Shown one piece after another: positions 17,130 through 25,941 of a stretch of DNA of 64,000 nucleotides. Origin of the DNA: Flexibacter flexilis DSM 6793 (lineage in GTDB: Bacteria > Bacteroidota > Bacteroidia > Cytophagales > Flexibacteraceae); assembly GCF_900112255.1 (NCBI RefSeq), contig NZ_FOLE01000003.1, positions 62,001 to 126,000 on the forward strand. Reading direction: 5' to 3'. A program made the translations under genes and the position numbers. Under the pieces are notes generated by a model. It was not told where the DNA came from, ran no database searches, and saw only the letters and a list, made by a program, of their open reading frames with translations. Numbering within the stretch: position 1 is the first letter of the stretch; the number at the start of each line of letters is the position of its first letter.

Positions 17130-17963
17130 CTATTTAACTAAAGTCAAAAATGCTGCCACCACAGGCGCAGCCAATAGCAGGCCGTCGAAGCGGTCAAGGA
17201 AGCCGCCATGCCCAGGGATAATGTCACCCGAATCTTTGATGGCAATGCTGCGTTTGAGCATAGATTCCACCAAATCGCCATACGTTCCCACGCACACCAT
17301 CACGCAGGCAATAACGAGCCATTTCCAAAGCACCAAATCCGTAAAAAACAGCGAAAGCACATAAGCCACCACTAAGGCCAAAGCCATACCGCCCGCGAAG
17401 CCTTCCCACGATTTTTTGGGAGAAATGCGCTCGAAAAGGCGTGTTTTACCAAACTTGCTACCCGCAAAATAGGCACCCGAATCGCTCGACCACAGCAGTA
17501 ACATTGTTCCCATTACCACATGAAAACTATAGCCGTTGCCTTGCGAGAAAGCCGCCACATTCATCATAGAAAACGGCATTGCCACATAAATAATTCCCAT
17601 GAAAGTATAGGCCACATTGGTAAACGGCTTATTTTCAATGTGATATAGTTTAACTAAAAAAACTAAACCCAACAACACGGGTAGCAATACGAGCCATTGG
17701 GCAGGGATTAAATTTTTTTGCTGAAAGAACGTAAAGCCAAAAAGTAGCAAGCCAATCACGCCGCCCAAGTTGGTAAGTGGGGCGTGTCCGTCGCCAATGG
17801 AGAGTTTATAAAATTCTTTTTGGGCAAAAAATAATATTGCTCCGAAAAGCAAAAAGTATGTCCATTCGCTAAAACAAATGCCGCCGACCATTAGCGCACC
17901 GCCAATGATACCTGCCACGACACGCTGTCCCAGATTGGACATACGGCTTAGAGGAGATTGCAT
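17130..17963 (-). CDS. cdsA: Phosphatidate cytidylyltransferase
   Basis: Makes CDP-diacylglycerol from phosphatidic acid and CTP in the inner membrane, the branch point of phospholipid synthesis. The 277-residue protein has about eight hydrophobic segments and the CTP_transf_1 signature near its C-terminus: SSDSGAYFAGSKFGK, RISPKKSWEGFAGG and GDLVESMLKRSIAIKDSG followed by PGHGGFLDRFDGLL. All conserved acidic and basic residues of the signature are present. It starts 21 bases after the end of the NrnA-like gene, suggesting cotranscription. Confidence 0.95.
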   Translation of the reverse strand: MQSPLSRMSNLGQRVVAGIIGGALMVGGICFSEWTYFLLFGAILFFAQKEFYKLSIGDGHAPLTNLGGVIGLLLFGFTFFQQKNLIPAQWLVLLPVLLGLVFLVKLYHIENKPFTNVAYTFMGIIYVAMPFSMMNVAAFSQGNGYSFHVVMGTMLLLWSSDSGAYFAGSKFGKTRLFERISPKKSWEGFAGGMALALVVAYVLSLFFTDLVLWKWLVIACVMVCVGTYGDLVESMLKRSIAIKDSGDIIPGHGGFLDRFDGLLLAAPVVAAFLTLVK

Positions 17964-17984
17964 AAAATTCTGATAGATAAAAGG

Positions 17985-19013
17985 TTAATAGCTTGATTCG
18001 TTGTTGCAGGCCAGCAATTGCTCGCGGTACTGCGGCAACAAAGCTAAAAGTTTTTGTTCGGTTTCGTCCAAACTCAGGTGCGATTTGCCACCTGCGGCGT
18101 TTTTGTGGCCGCCACCGTCGAAATGTTCGCGGGCAAAAGCATTTACCGAAAAATCGCCCACCGACCTAAACGAAATTTTGACCATTTCGCTGCGGTCTAT
18201 CATCAGCACACCCATTACGATACCTTCGATGGAAAGCGCGTAATTTACAAGCCCTTCAGTATCACCAGTTTGCGAATCAAAACGTTTGAGTTCGTCTCTG
18301 GTAATGGCAAAATACGCCACGCCATATTCTGGTAAAACGCGTAGTTTTTCGGAAAGCGCGTAGCCCAAAAAGCGCAAACGCTGCTCGGTGTGATTATCGT
18401 AAATGAGTTTATGAATGCGCGAAGGCACAATACCCAATTCGATGAGTTCGGAAACCACTTCGTGTACTTTTTTGGTGGTGGACGAATGGCGGAACGAACC
18501 CGTATCGGTCATAATGCCAGCGTACAGACATTCGGCCATTGGTATGGTAATTAGTGCTTTGTCGCCCAACAACACGATTAAATCGTACACCAATTCGGCG
18601 GTTGCGGCGGCTTTGGTATCCCAAAAAACAAAATCGGCAAAATCTTCGGGCGAAAGATGATGGTCTATCAACAGCTTGCGGGCTTTGGAAGCTCTAACCA
18701 ACTCGCCCATTTCGTTGATGCGCGAAAGTGCCGAAAAATCAAGGCAACAAACCAAATCGGCATCGGCGATAAGTTGGGCAGATTGTGCCTCGTGACCTTC
18801 GTAATTGATTACGTCAGACTCGCCACTCATCCAGTTCAGAAAGCGCGGATAATCCGACGGCGTAATTACATTTACCTGATGGCCAAGTTGTTGCAAGTAG
18901 CCAGCCCAACCCAAAGACGAACCCAGCGCATCGGCATCGGGCTTGTGGTGCGTGGTAATCACTATCTTTTTTGGGGAGGCCAACAGGCTCTTAAATTCGT
19001 CGAGATTTTGCAT
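17985..19013 (-). CDS. DHH/DHHA1 phosphoesterase, NrnA-like
   Basis: 342-residue cytoplasmic phosphoesterase that in the NrnA family degrades nanoRNA and dephosphorylates pAp. The N-terminal DHH domain shows THHKPDADALGSSLG (motif I), CCLDFSAL (motif II) and LIDHHLSPEDF (DHH motif). The C-terminal DHHA1 domain ends in REHFDGGGHKNAAGG, the GGGH nucleotide-binding motif. Metal ligands are all present. It is the first gene of a minus-strand group with cdsA and the thioesterase; a TAnnTTTG element lies upstream at 19068-19075. Confidence 0.92.
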   Translation of the reverse strand: MQNLDEFKSLLASPKKIVITTHHKPDADALGSSLGWAGYLQQLGHQVNVITPSDYPRFLNWMSGESDVINYEGHEAQSAQLIADADLVCCLDFSALSRINEMGELVRASKARKLLIDHHLSPEDFADFVFWDTKAAATAELVYDLIVLLGDKALITIPMAECLYAGIMTDTGSFRHSSTTKKVHEVVSELIELGIVPSRIHKLIYDNHTEQRLRFLGYALSEKLRVLPEYGVAYFAITRDELKRFDSQTGDTEGLVNYALSIEGIVMGVLMIDRSEMVKISFRSVGDFSVNAFAREHFDGGGHKNAAGGKSHLSLDETEQKLLALLPQYREQLLACNNESSY

Positions 19014-19067
19014 GAATATTGTTGATTGATAAAATCTTTTTTGTTCGTTTTGAGGCGATTAAGCCAG

Positions 19068-19075
19068 CAAATTTA
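19068..19075 (-). promoter_or_regulatory. Possible -7 element for the NrnA/cdsA operon
   Basis: TAAATTTG on the minus strand matches the Bacteroidota TAnnTTTG element, 54 bases before the start codon at 19013. No clear TTG lies at the expected upstream distance. Confidence 0.3.
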
Positions 19076-19257
19076 ATACAAAAATAAACTTGTAGGTCTG
19101 AATGCGGTCAGCCTGTGATTTTTATAGTTGCTTTTTGAGAAATAATTTACTGAAAATTAAGTAGTTGTGTCGTTTTTAATAAAATTATTACACTCAAAAA
19201 ATGCTGTTAGGTTCAATCTTAGCAATGTGCGCACTGCCAAATCCCTGAAATTTTATA

Positions 19258-19265
19258 TAGCTTTG
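19258..19265 (+). promoter_or_regulatory. Possible -7 element for the YceI gene
   Basis: TAGCTTTG fits TAnnTTTG and lies 50 bases before the ATG. A CTG 21 bases upstream (19234-19236) could act as a weak -33 element. Confidence 0.38.
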
Positions 19266-19315
19266 CCCTCCGAATGGTCGTATTTTTATTTAATAATGGC
19301 CTGTAAATCAATAAA

Positions 19316-20014
19316 ATGAAAAAGCAAAACGTAATCAAATCATTCCTGACAGTCGGCGTGTTGGCTTGCTTGGCTGCTTGTTCGTCCAAAGAAAATGCCC
19401 CCGATGCTGTTACAGGTAAGGCGCAACCCGTTGCTAAGGCAGATACTTCCGCCGCCGAATATGGCATTGACACACTTAGTAGTGTAGTGGAATGGACGGG
19501 ACATAAAAAAGTTGGTGGGAGTCATTCGGGTACGTTTAGGCTCAAAGTGGGCAAGTTGGCCGTAGAACACGATAACGTAGTAGGCGGAACGTTTACAATA
19601 GATATTAACTCGTTGGCCATCAATAATATGGAGGGCGCGGAAGCCGACAAATTGCGCAAACATTTGCTTTCGGCGGATTTCTTCAATAGCACCAAACACC
19701 CGTTTGCAACGGTGGATATTGTATCGGTTGCGCCGTTTTCGGCTATTTCGCAATCCATGCACGAGAATGAGGCAATTACCGAAAATCCGACGCATAACAT
19801 GGTGTTGAATCTCACGCTCAACGATTCGGTAAAAGCGGTGAGTTTTCCAGTGAAATTGACCACTACCAAAAATTCGATGCAGGCCGAAGCGCGTTTTAAC
19901 ATGAATCGTATGCTTTGGGGCTTGCGCTATGGAACTGATAAGTCTTTGGGTGATAAAATGTTACGCGAAGATGTGCTCATTCATTTTGTAGTGAAAGGCC
20001 AGCGAAAAAACTAA
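19316..20014 (+). CDS. YceI-family lipoprotein
   Basis: Lipid-anchored YceI-like protein, a lipocalin-fold family that binds long isoprenoid or fatty chains. The signal ends in a lipobox LAAC with Cys22. The YceI domain (about 50-230) has the family opening YGIDTLSSVVEWTGHK and the strand patterns GGTFTIDINSLAINN, FFNSTKHPFATVDIVSV and FPVKLTTTKNSMQAEARFNMNRMLWGL. The ligand is unknown. The DUF3127 gene follows after 27 bases. Confidence 0.9.
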   Translation: MKKQNVIKSFLTVGVLACLAACSSKENAPDAVTGKAQPVAKADTSAAEYGIDTLSSVVEWTGHKKVGGSHSGTFRLKVGKLAVEHDNVVGGTFTIDINSLAINNMEGAEADKLRKHLLSADFFNSTKHPFATVDIVSVAPFSAISQSMHENEAITENPTHNMVLNLTLNDSVKAVSFPVKLTTTKNSMQAEARFNMNRMLWGLRYGTDKSLGDKMLREDVLIHFVVKGQRKN

Positions 20015-20041
20015 GATTATTTATTCTTTTAATATTTTTTT

Positions 20042-20416
20042 ATGTCTTTTAAAATCAAAGGAAAAATGTACGTGAAGCAAGACGTACAGCAAGTGAGCGA
20101 GAAATTTCGTAAGCGTGAATTTGTGTTGGAAATTACAGAAGGTAATTACTCGGAATATCCTAAATTTCAGTTAATTAACGATAAATGTGCGCTGATAGAT
20201 AGCGTATCCGTTGGCGAAGAAGTAGAAGTCTCGTTCAGCCTAAAAGGCAAGCCGTTTCAATCGAAAACAGGCGAAACTTTGTATTTCACGAACTTGGACG
20301 CGTGGCGCATTGAAAAACCTGCGGCACAAGGTTACGGAAATGCCAACACGCCACCCGATGCACCGTATTTCAACGAAATTCCTGACAATCTTCCAGACGA
20401 TAATTTGCCGTTCTAA
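20042..20416 (+). CDS. DUF3127 protein
   Basis: 124-residue cytoplasmic protein of the Bacteroidota family DUF3127. Visible landmarks are FKIKGKMYVKQDVQQVSEKFRKREFVLEI in the first strands and SFSLKGKPFQSKTGETLYFTNLDAWRIE later, an OB-fold-like pattern. The family has been suggested to resemble single-strand DNA-binding proteins but has no established function that I can name. The C-terminal 25 residues are acidic and proline-rich, as in SSB tails (PDAPYFNEIPDNLPDDNLPF). That similarity to an SSB-like acidic tail ending in Phe is notable but unproven. Confidence 0.88.
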   Translation: MSFKIKGKMYVKQDVQQVSEKFRKREFVLEITEGNYSEYPKFQLINDKCALIDSVSVGEEVEVSFSLKGKPFQSKTGETLYFTNLDAWRIEKPAAQGYGNANTPPDAPYFNEIPDNLPDDNLPF

Positions 20417-20430
20417 AACGCTTATTTTTT

Positions 20431-21354
20431 GTGCAGCACCACGAATTTGACATAAAATTTTATACCAGCGACCAACTCAATCGCACGGCTTGGAACGACT
20501 GTATTAGCAACTCGTCCCAGCGACTCATATACGCTTTTGATTGGTATCTGGACTGTGTTACCCAAAAAAAATGGGGAGCTTTTGTGTGTGAAATTGCACA
20601 AAAATATGTGGCGGTATTGCCTGTAGCTTTGGGTAAAAAATGGGGTATTAGTTATACTTATCAACCATTTTTTACCCAACAGTTGGGCGTTTTTGGCACA
20701 AATGAGGCCGCACAAAATTGGCTATTATCTCAAGCCCCCCAATTGTTGCGCCGCAAGTTTTGGCTGGTGCAATATTGCTTTAATCAAAAAAATGAGGTTG
20801 TCGGTAAAGAATTTACACGTATTGAAGAATGCGTAACATACCAAATAGACCTGAATGAGTCTTACGAGACTCTGCGAGCTGTGTACAACCAAAACCGCCG
20901 CCGCGATTTGCGGAAAGCAGAACGTTTGGAAGTTCGTGAAAGTATTGATATAGAATCTGTTATAGAGATTTTTATAAATGAAAAAGGCAAGCAAATAGAA
21001 GACGTAACATGGCGAGAATATGCGATGTTGGCTTCATTGTTTCGGCAGGCGCATGAACGGGGGCAAGCGATTTTGCTAGTTGCCCAAAATCCTAAACAAG
21101 AAGTATTGGCAGGTGCAGTATTTTGGATAGATAAGCCTTATGTTACACTCATTTTTTCGGGAGCTTCGGCGATGGCCAAAAATACAGGAGCAATCACCAA
21201 GATTATAGATACAGCACTACAACGCTTTGCAAATAAGCCGCATATTTTTGATTTTGAAGGGAGTATGATACCAAGTTTGGCACATTTTTATCAAACATTT
21301 GGCGGAAAATCATCTATTTATAGACTTTTTAAATATAAAATCTGGAATTTTTGA
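20431..21354 (+). CDS. FemAB/GNAT-like acyltransferase
   Basis: 307-residue protein with a GNAT-type C-terminal half (about 150-300): QNRRRDLRKAERLEV, GQAILLVAQNPKQEVLAGAVFWI and DFEGSMIPSLAHFYQTFGGK, the pattern of FemAB-like or BioF2-like acyltransferases. The start is GTG at 20431, 14 bases after the DUF3127 stop; no ATG fits the N-terminal domain. The substrate is unknown: relatives transfer amino acids to peptidoglycan precursors or act on small molecules. It overlaps no neighbour but is closely spaced with DUF3127 upstream. Confidence 0.75.
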   Translation: MQHHEFDIKFYTSDQLNRTAWNDCISNSSQRLIYAFDWYLDCVTQKKWGAFVCEIAQKYVAVLPVALGKKWGISYTYQPFFTQQLGVFGTNEAAQNWLLSQAPQLLRRKFWLVQYCFNQKNEVVGKEFTRIEECVTYQIDLNESYETLRAVYNQNRRRDLRKAERLEVRESIDIESVIEIFINEKGKQIEDVTWREYAMLASLFRQAHERGQAILLVAQNPKQEVLAGAVFWIDKPYVTLIFSGASAMAKNTGAITKIIDTALQRFANKPHIFDFEGSMIPSLAHFYQTFGGKSSIYRLFKYKIWNF

Positions 21355-21497
21355 AGAACAGCATAGTCTATTTGAAACTGAAAAATGCCCATTTCAAAAT
21401 AAAAATAGGCGTAAAACGTTTCACAGATGCCATAGCGTTGTATATTTGGCCAGAAACACAGCACTTTGTTTTGTTACATTTTACACACAAACTATAT

Positions 21498-22178
21498 ATG
21501 AATCTGATTTTTAAGCATATAACTTTTTTTTGTGGCTTATTTTTGCTTGTTGGTGGCTATGCCATAGCGCAGCCAAAAACAGCAACGGGGCAGCCCCAAC
21601 CTGCCAAACGCATCGTACAAGTGTCTGGTTTGGTGGTAACTGGTGAAAATTCGGTGGGTTTGCCAGGAGTTCACTTTTACATTCCCAAAGCGGGCAGAGG
21701 CGTAAGTACGAATGCTTACGGTTATTTTTCTATTCCGACGTTGGCGGGCGATAGTGCCGTAATTAGCTCCGTAGGCTTCAAAAGACAATGGTATGTAGTG
21801 CCAAACGACGAACGTCAAAGCGTTTCGGTGGTGATTTATATGCAAGCAGATACGACACAATTGCCTGTGGTAGAGGTATTTCCGTTTGCTACCGAAAAAG
21901 ATTTTAAAGATGCTTTTCTTTCGCTCAAGTTGCCCGAATCTGACATGGAACACATGCGCCGCAACTTAGACGAAAATACTTTAGCACGTATGCGTTACGA
22001 AATGCCAATGAATGGCGCGATGAACCATACTTATTTTATGAACCAACAAGTTAGTAAAATAGAGAATGCACGCTTTTCCCCAACCAACCAACTGCTTAAT
22101 CCATTTGCTTGGGCAAGATTCATAGAATCGGTGAAGCGGGGCGATCTCAAACGCAAAGAATGGAAAGACGACGAGTAA
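21498..22178 (+). CDS. Secreted protein with carboxypeptidase-regulatory-like domain
   Basis: 226-residue exported protein. I start it at the ATG at 21498 because this begins a signal peptide (MNLIFKHITFFCGLFLLVGGYAIAQ in outline); earlier in-frame residues overlap the upstream gene. A CarboxypepD_reg-like beta domain (about 45-125) shows VSGLVVTGENSVGLPGVHFYIPK, GVSTNAYGYFSIPTLAGD and SSVGFKRQWY. This domain begins many TonB-dependent receptors, but here no plug or barrel follows; the C-terminal 90 residues are charged and helical (MRRNLDENTLARMRYE). Function unknown. A strong terminator follows. Confidence 0.8.
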   Translation: MNLIFKHITFFCGLFLLVGGYAIAQPKTATGQPQPAKRIVQVSGLVVTGENSVGLPGVHFYIPKAGRGVSTNAYGYFSIPTLAGDSAVISSVGFKRQWYVVPNDERQSVSVVIYMQADTTQLPVVEVFPFATEKDFKDAFLSLKLPESDMEHMRRNLDENTLARMRYEMPMNGAMNHTYFMNQQVSKIENARFSPTNQLLNPFAWARFIESVKRGDLKRKEWKDDE

Positions 22179-22196
22179 TATTACGTTGCTCATAAT

Positions 22197-22241
22197 AAGT
22201 GATGTAAAGGCTAAAAAATGGCTTTTACATCACTTATTTTT
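22197..22241 (+). terminator. Rho-independent terminator
   Basis: AAGTGATGTAAA (22197-22208) pairs with TTTACATCACTT (22224-22235), followed by ATTTTTG. It ends the 21498 gene and separates it from kup. Confidence 0.85.
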
Positions 22242-22381
22242 GTTTAGATAGATATTTGGAATTTTTATTAACATTGCGACACACAAACTCTAACTAAATA
22301 TTCCTTTTATTTAAAATCAATCACACAACACATTTTTAACATAAAAGACTATTAATCAAATTCTTAGTCTTTAAAATTACG

Positions 22382-24319
22382 ATGGAAGATAAACACGAAA
22401 TACACGGAAAAGCCACGCCAATTGGTGTGCTTATAGCCTTAGGTATTATTTATGGAGATATTGGAACATCTCCTCTGTACGTAATGAACGCCATTATTGG
22501 CAAAGAAGCGATTAACGAAACCCTCGTTTATGGCGGATTATCTTGTATTTTCTGGACGCTGACACTACAAACGACCCTTAAATACGTTATTCTGACCTTA
22601 CAGGCCGACAACAACGGCGAAGGAGGGATCTTGTCTTTGTACGCGTTGGTGCGTCGCCATTTCAAATGGATGACGGCTTTTGCCATTATCGGTGGTAGTA
22701 CGCTATTGGCCGACGGAATTATTACGCCACCCATTTCGGTTTCTTCGGCTATTGAGGGCTTGCGGATTATTTATCCAGAAATAAATACTGTGCCGATTGT
22801 ATTGGCAATCCTTACGTTTTTGTTTGCCTTCCAAATCTTCGGGACGGGTGTAGTGGGCAGAACGTTTGGGCCGTTTATGTTTATATGGTTTTCGATGTTG
22901 GCTATTTTGGGTGGTTATAACATTGTGGATAATCCCAAAATTTTGGCCGCACTCAACCCATATTACGCTTACCAAATGCTGACCAGCTCTAATGGTGGTT
23001 TCTGGATTTTGGGTTCGGTATTCTTGTGTACGACGGGGGCAGAGGCTTTGTACTCGGACATGGGGCACTGTGGCCGCGACAACGTGCGTGTGAGTTGGAC
23101 TTTTGTAAAAACCTGTTTGTTAGTAAATTACTTCGGACAAGGTGCTTATTTGCTCAACCACGTAGGGCAACCTCTCGAAATCAATCCGTTTTATGGCGTA
23201 ATGCCCGATTGGTTCTTGATTGCAGGTATTGCTATCGCTACGATGGCGGCTATTATTGCCAGTCAAGCCTTGATTTCGGGTTCTTATACGCTGATTAGTG
23301 AGGCTGTTCGTTTGAATTTCTGGCCAAAAGTTCGTTTGGTTTATCCGTCTAATGTACGCGGACAACTTTACGTGCCAAGTATCAATATTTTGTTGTGGGT
23401 TGGCTGTATTTTGGTGGTTTGGTATTTCAAAGAATCTTCAGCCATGGAAGCGGCTTACGGCTTGGCCATTACGATTACCATGCTCATGACTACTATTTTG
23501 CTGGCGGCATATTTGTATATGCGTCGTGTGTCCAAATGGATTATTGCGGTGGTATTTGTGTTATATCTGAGCATTGAGCTTTCCTTCCTGACCGCTAATT
23601 TGGTGAAATTCATGCACGGCGGTTATGTGTCTTTGATGATTAGTGTGCTGCTGATTGCTATTATGTGGGTATGGAAAGAGGCCAACGAAATCAAGAGCCG
23701 ACTTACAGAATACAATAATCTTGACGAATATATTCCGCAAATCCGCGAGCTAAGCGTGGATACCAGTGTTCCCAAATACGCGACGCACTTGGTATATATG
23801 ACCAGTGCCAATAACCCGCGAGAAGTCGAATCCAAGATTATTTATTCGATATTCCGCCAACGCCCCAAACGAGCTGATATTTATTGGTTTATTCACGTGG
23901 ACATTACCGACGACCCATATACGATGGATTATAAAGTAGATGTGCTTTCGCCCGACGACGTGGTACGCATCAATTTTACCTTAGGTTTTAGGGTGGAACA
24001 ACGTATCGGGATGTTCTTCAAAAAAGTAATTGAAGACATGGTGAAAAACAAGGAAGTGGACATTATGAGTCGCTACGAGTCTTTGCGCGGCGGCAACGTA
24101 ATCGGTGATTTTAGATTTGTGGTACTCAACAAATTTTTATCTTACGAAAACGATTTGCCAGTGTACGAAAAAGCGATTATGGGGGTTTATTTCTTTATCA
24201 AACGCTTCACGACCACCGAACGCCAGTGGTTTGGACTTGATGCCAACGCCGTGAAAATCGAAAAAATGCCTTTGGTGATTAACCCAACGAATCGTTGCGA
24301 GTTGCGTCGTGTTCGTTAA
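22382..24319 (+). CDS. kup: KUP-family potassium transporter
   Basis: Potassium uptake protein, probably a K+/H+ symporter, of 645 residues. The N-terminus has the family hallmark GIIYGDIGTSPLYVMNAI, and about 12 membrane segments fill residues 15-450 (for example GGSTLLADGIITPPISVSSAIEGL, GAEALYSDMGHCGRDNVRVSW). A soluble C-terminal domain of about 190 residues follows. The gene stands alone with terminators on both sides. No clear promoter match was found in the 140 bases upstream. Confidence 0.96.
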   Translation: MEDKHEIHGKATPIGVLIALGIIYGDIGTSPLYVMNAIIGKEAINETLVYGGLSCIFWTLTLQTTLKYVILTLQADNNGEGGILSLYALVRRHFKWMTAFAIIGGSTLLADGIITPPISVSSAIEGLRIIYPEINTVPIVLAILTFLFAFQIFGTGVVGRTFGPFMFIWFSMLAILGGYNIVDNPKILAALNPYYAYQMLTSSNGGFWILGSVFLCTTGAEALYSDMGHCGRDNVRVSWTFVKTCLLVNYFGQGAYLLNHVGQPLEINPFYGVMPDWFLIAGIAIATMAAIIASQALISGSYTLISEAVRLNFWPKVRLVYPSNVRGQLYVPSINILLWVGCILVVWYFKESSAMEAAYGLAITITMLMTTILLAAYLYMRRVSKWIIAVVFVLYLSIELSFLTANLVKFMHGGYVSLMISVLLIAIMWVWKEANEIKSRLTEYNNLDEYIPQIRELSVDTSVPKYATHLVYMTSANNPREVESKIIYSIFRQRPKRADIYWFIHVDITDDPYTMDYKVDVLSPDDVVRINFTLGFRVEQRIGMFFKKVIEDMVKNKEVDIMSRYESLRGGNVIGDFRFVVLNKFLSYENDLPVYEKAIMGVYFFIKRFTTTERQWFGLDANAVKIEKMPLVINPTNRCELRRVR

Positions 24320-24348
24320 GGTTTTTTTCTTGTAAAATAAATTTACGT

Positions 24349-24378
24349 CCCAGTCTTCCGCCGAAGGCTGGGATTTTT
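24349..24378 (+). terminator. Rho-independent terminator of kup
   Basis: CCCAGTCTTC (24349-24358) pairs with GAAGGCTGGG (24363-24372), one G-T pair, with a four-base loop CGCC, followed by ATTTTTG. Confidence 0.88.
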
Positions 24379-24574
24379 GTTGCGCAATGTTTTGGGTTTT
24401 TGCTCAATGGATTCTTGTTTCTTTTCGGCTTATTCCCTTCACAATTTGTATATTTGTCAGATAAAACATATTCGACTATTTTTTGCGCGATTTTTGTTAG
24501 GCAATTGTAGCCGCGCGATTTGCGTTAGAGAACATAAACAAAGCGTGGCTGAGACAAAAACACAGATTGGAATT

Positions 24575-25858
24575 ATGAGAAAAACAAGCCAATGGATTCG
24601 GAATATTTTGTTGGGAATGCTGTGCGCGTTGGTGGTGCAGCCGACCGCGTGGGCTTCGTCTTTGCTTATCCCCATGGACGAGGCGCAAGCCAACCACCTC
24701 AAAGCCTATGGCATTACGTACTGGGTTTTGCAGAAAGGAGGAGAAGCCGATTGGTTGCTCAACTATCGTGGCGGAAGTTTTATGTTCAAACATTCGGTAT
24801 CTTACGAAAATGAATTGGTGGTGCGTGGCGTGAGTTACGAAGTGATTTCTGATGCACAAGCAGGACAAATTTTATCACAAATTGCTGCCCCAGATGCCAA
24901 CATGGACGTAATGCACTTGGAGAAAGCTCCCAAAGTGGCCGTTTATTCGCCCAAAAGCAAACAGCCTTGGGACGATGCCGTTACGCTGGTAATGACCTAC
25001 GCAGAAATCCCTTACGACGTGGTATTTGACGATGAACTAATGCAAGAAAAATTGCCTAAATACGATTGGTTGCACCTTCACCATGAGGATTTTACGGGAC
25101 AATATGGCAAGTTTTACGCGTCTTTTCACAATGCGCCTTGGTACAGAGAGCAAGTCCGCGAATACGAAGCCGTCGCCGCGCGTTATGGTTTCTCTAAAGT
25201 TTCGCAACTCAAATTGGCTGTCGTGAAAAAAATCCGTGATTTCTGTGCGGGTGGCGGATTTATGTTTGCGATGTGTTCGGCCACAGATACTTATGATATT
25301 GCCTTGGCTGCCGAAGGCGTGGACATTTGTGATGTGATGTTCGATGGCGACGGCCAAGACCCACGCGCCAACAGCAAACTGGATTATTCCAAAACATTTG
25401 CTTTCAAAGATTTTAAACTCGTAACCAATCCCTACACGTACGAATATTCGGACATCGACGACAATCCGATTGAGCGCGGTTTGGGCGAAAACAACGACTT
25501 TTTTACACTGTTTCAATTTTCGGCCAAATGGGATCCAATCCCGACCATGCTCACCCAAAATCACCTGACCACTATCAAAGGTTTTATGGGACAGACGACA
25601 GCGTTTAAAAATCGGATGATAAAATCGGACGTAGTGATAATGGGCGAAACCAAATCCATCAACGAAGTACGCTATATGCACGGCACGTATGGCAAAGGTA
25701 CTTGGACGTTTTACGGCGGCCACGACCCCGAAGACTACGAACACCGCGTGGGCGAAGAGCCAACCGACCTGAATTTGCACCCCAATTCGGCAGGTTATCG
25801 ACTTATTCTCAATAACATACTTTTCCCTGCTGCCAAAAAGAAAAAGCAAAAAACCTAA
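24575..25858 (+). CDS. Exported Bacteroidota protein usually labelled asparagine synthetase B
   Basis: 427-residue protein; the ATG at 24575 starts a signal peptide (MRKTSQWIRNILLGML...AWA), so I reject longer starts. The mature part is strongly conserved in Bacteroidota as I recall (SSLLIPMDEAQANHLKAYGI, GEADWLLNYRGGSF, YDWLHLHHEDFTGQYG, FCAGGGFMFAMCSATDTYDIA, TFYGGHDPEDYEH). The customary name is doubtful: the catalytic Cys2 of the glutaminase domain and the SGGLDS loop of asparagine synthetase are absent and the protein is exported. GGGFMFAMCSATD recalls the nucleophile elbow of class I amidotransferase-like folds. Function should be regarded as unknown. It ends in a lysine-rich tail. Confidence 0.8.
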   Translation: MRKTSQWIRNILLGMLCALVVQPTAWASSLLIPMDEAQANHLKAYGITYWVLQKGGEADWLLNYRGGSFMFKHSVSYENELVVRGVSYEVISDAQAGQILSQIAAPDANMDVMHLEKAPKVAVYSPKSKQPWDDAVTLVMTYAEIPYDVVFDDELMQEKLPKYDWLHLHHEDFTGQYGKFYASFHNAPWYREQVREYEAVAARYGFSKVSQLKLAVVKKIRDFCAGGGFMFAMCSATDTYDIALAAEGVDICDVMFDGDGQDPRANSKLDYSKTFAFKDFKLVTNPYTYEYSDIDDNPIERGLGENNDFFTLFQFSAKWDPIPTMLTQNHLTTIKGFMGQTTAFKNRMIKSDVVIMGETKSINEVRYMHGTYGKGTWTFYGGHDPEDYEHRVGEEPTDLNLHPNSAGYRLILNNILFPAAKKKKQKT

Positions 25859-25871
25859 GATTTGTAAATGC

Positions 25872-25912
25872 ACAAAAGCAAGCCCCAGCTCACAAGGCTT
25901 GCTTTTGTTTTT
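25872..25912 (+). terminator. Rho-independent terminator
   Basis: ACAAAAGCAAGCC (25872-25884) pairs with GGCTTGCTTTTGT (25896-25908), a perfect 13-bp stem, followed by four T. It ends the 24575 gene, convergent with uvrA. Confidence 0.87.
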
Positions 25913-25941
25913 AGGAGGAATAATAATCGTAACGGAAAAGA

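Larger units (their letters stand above)
19014..19315. other. 302-bp divergent intergenic region
   Basis: AT-rich spacer between the divergently transcribed NrnA-like and YceI genes. It holds one TAnnTTTG element for each direction (19068-19075 minus, 19258-19265 plus). I see no RNA gene, hairpin terminator or credible small coding sequence in it. Confidence 0.6.
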
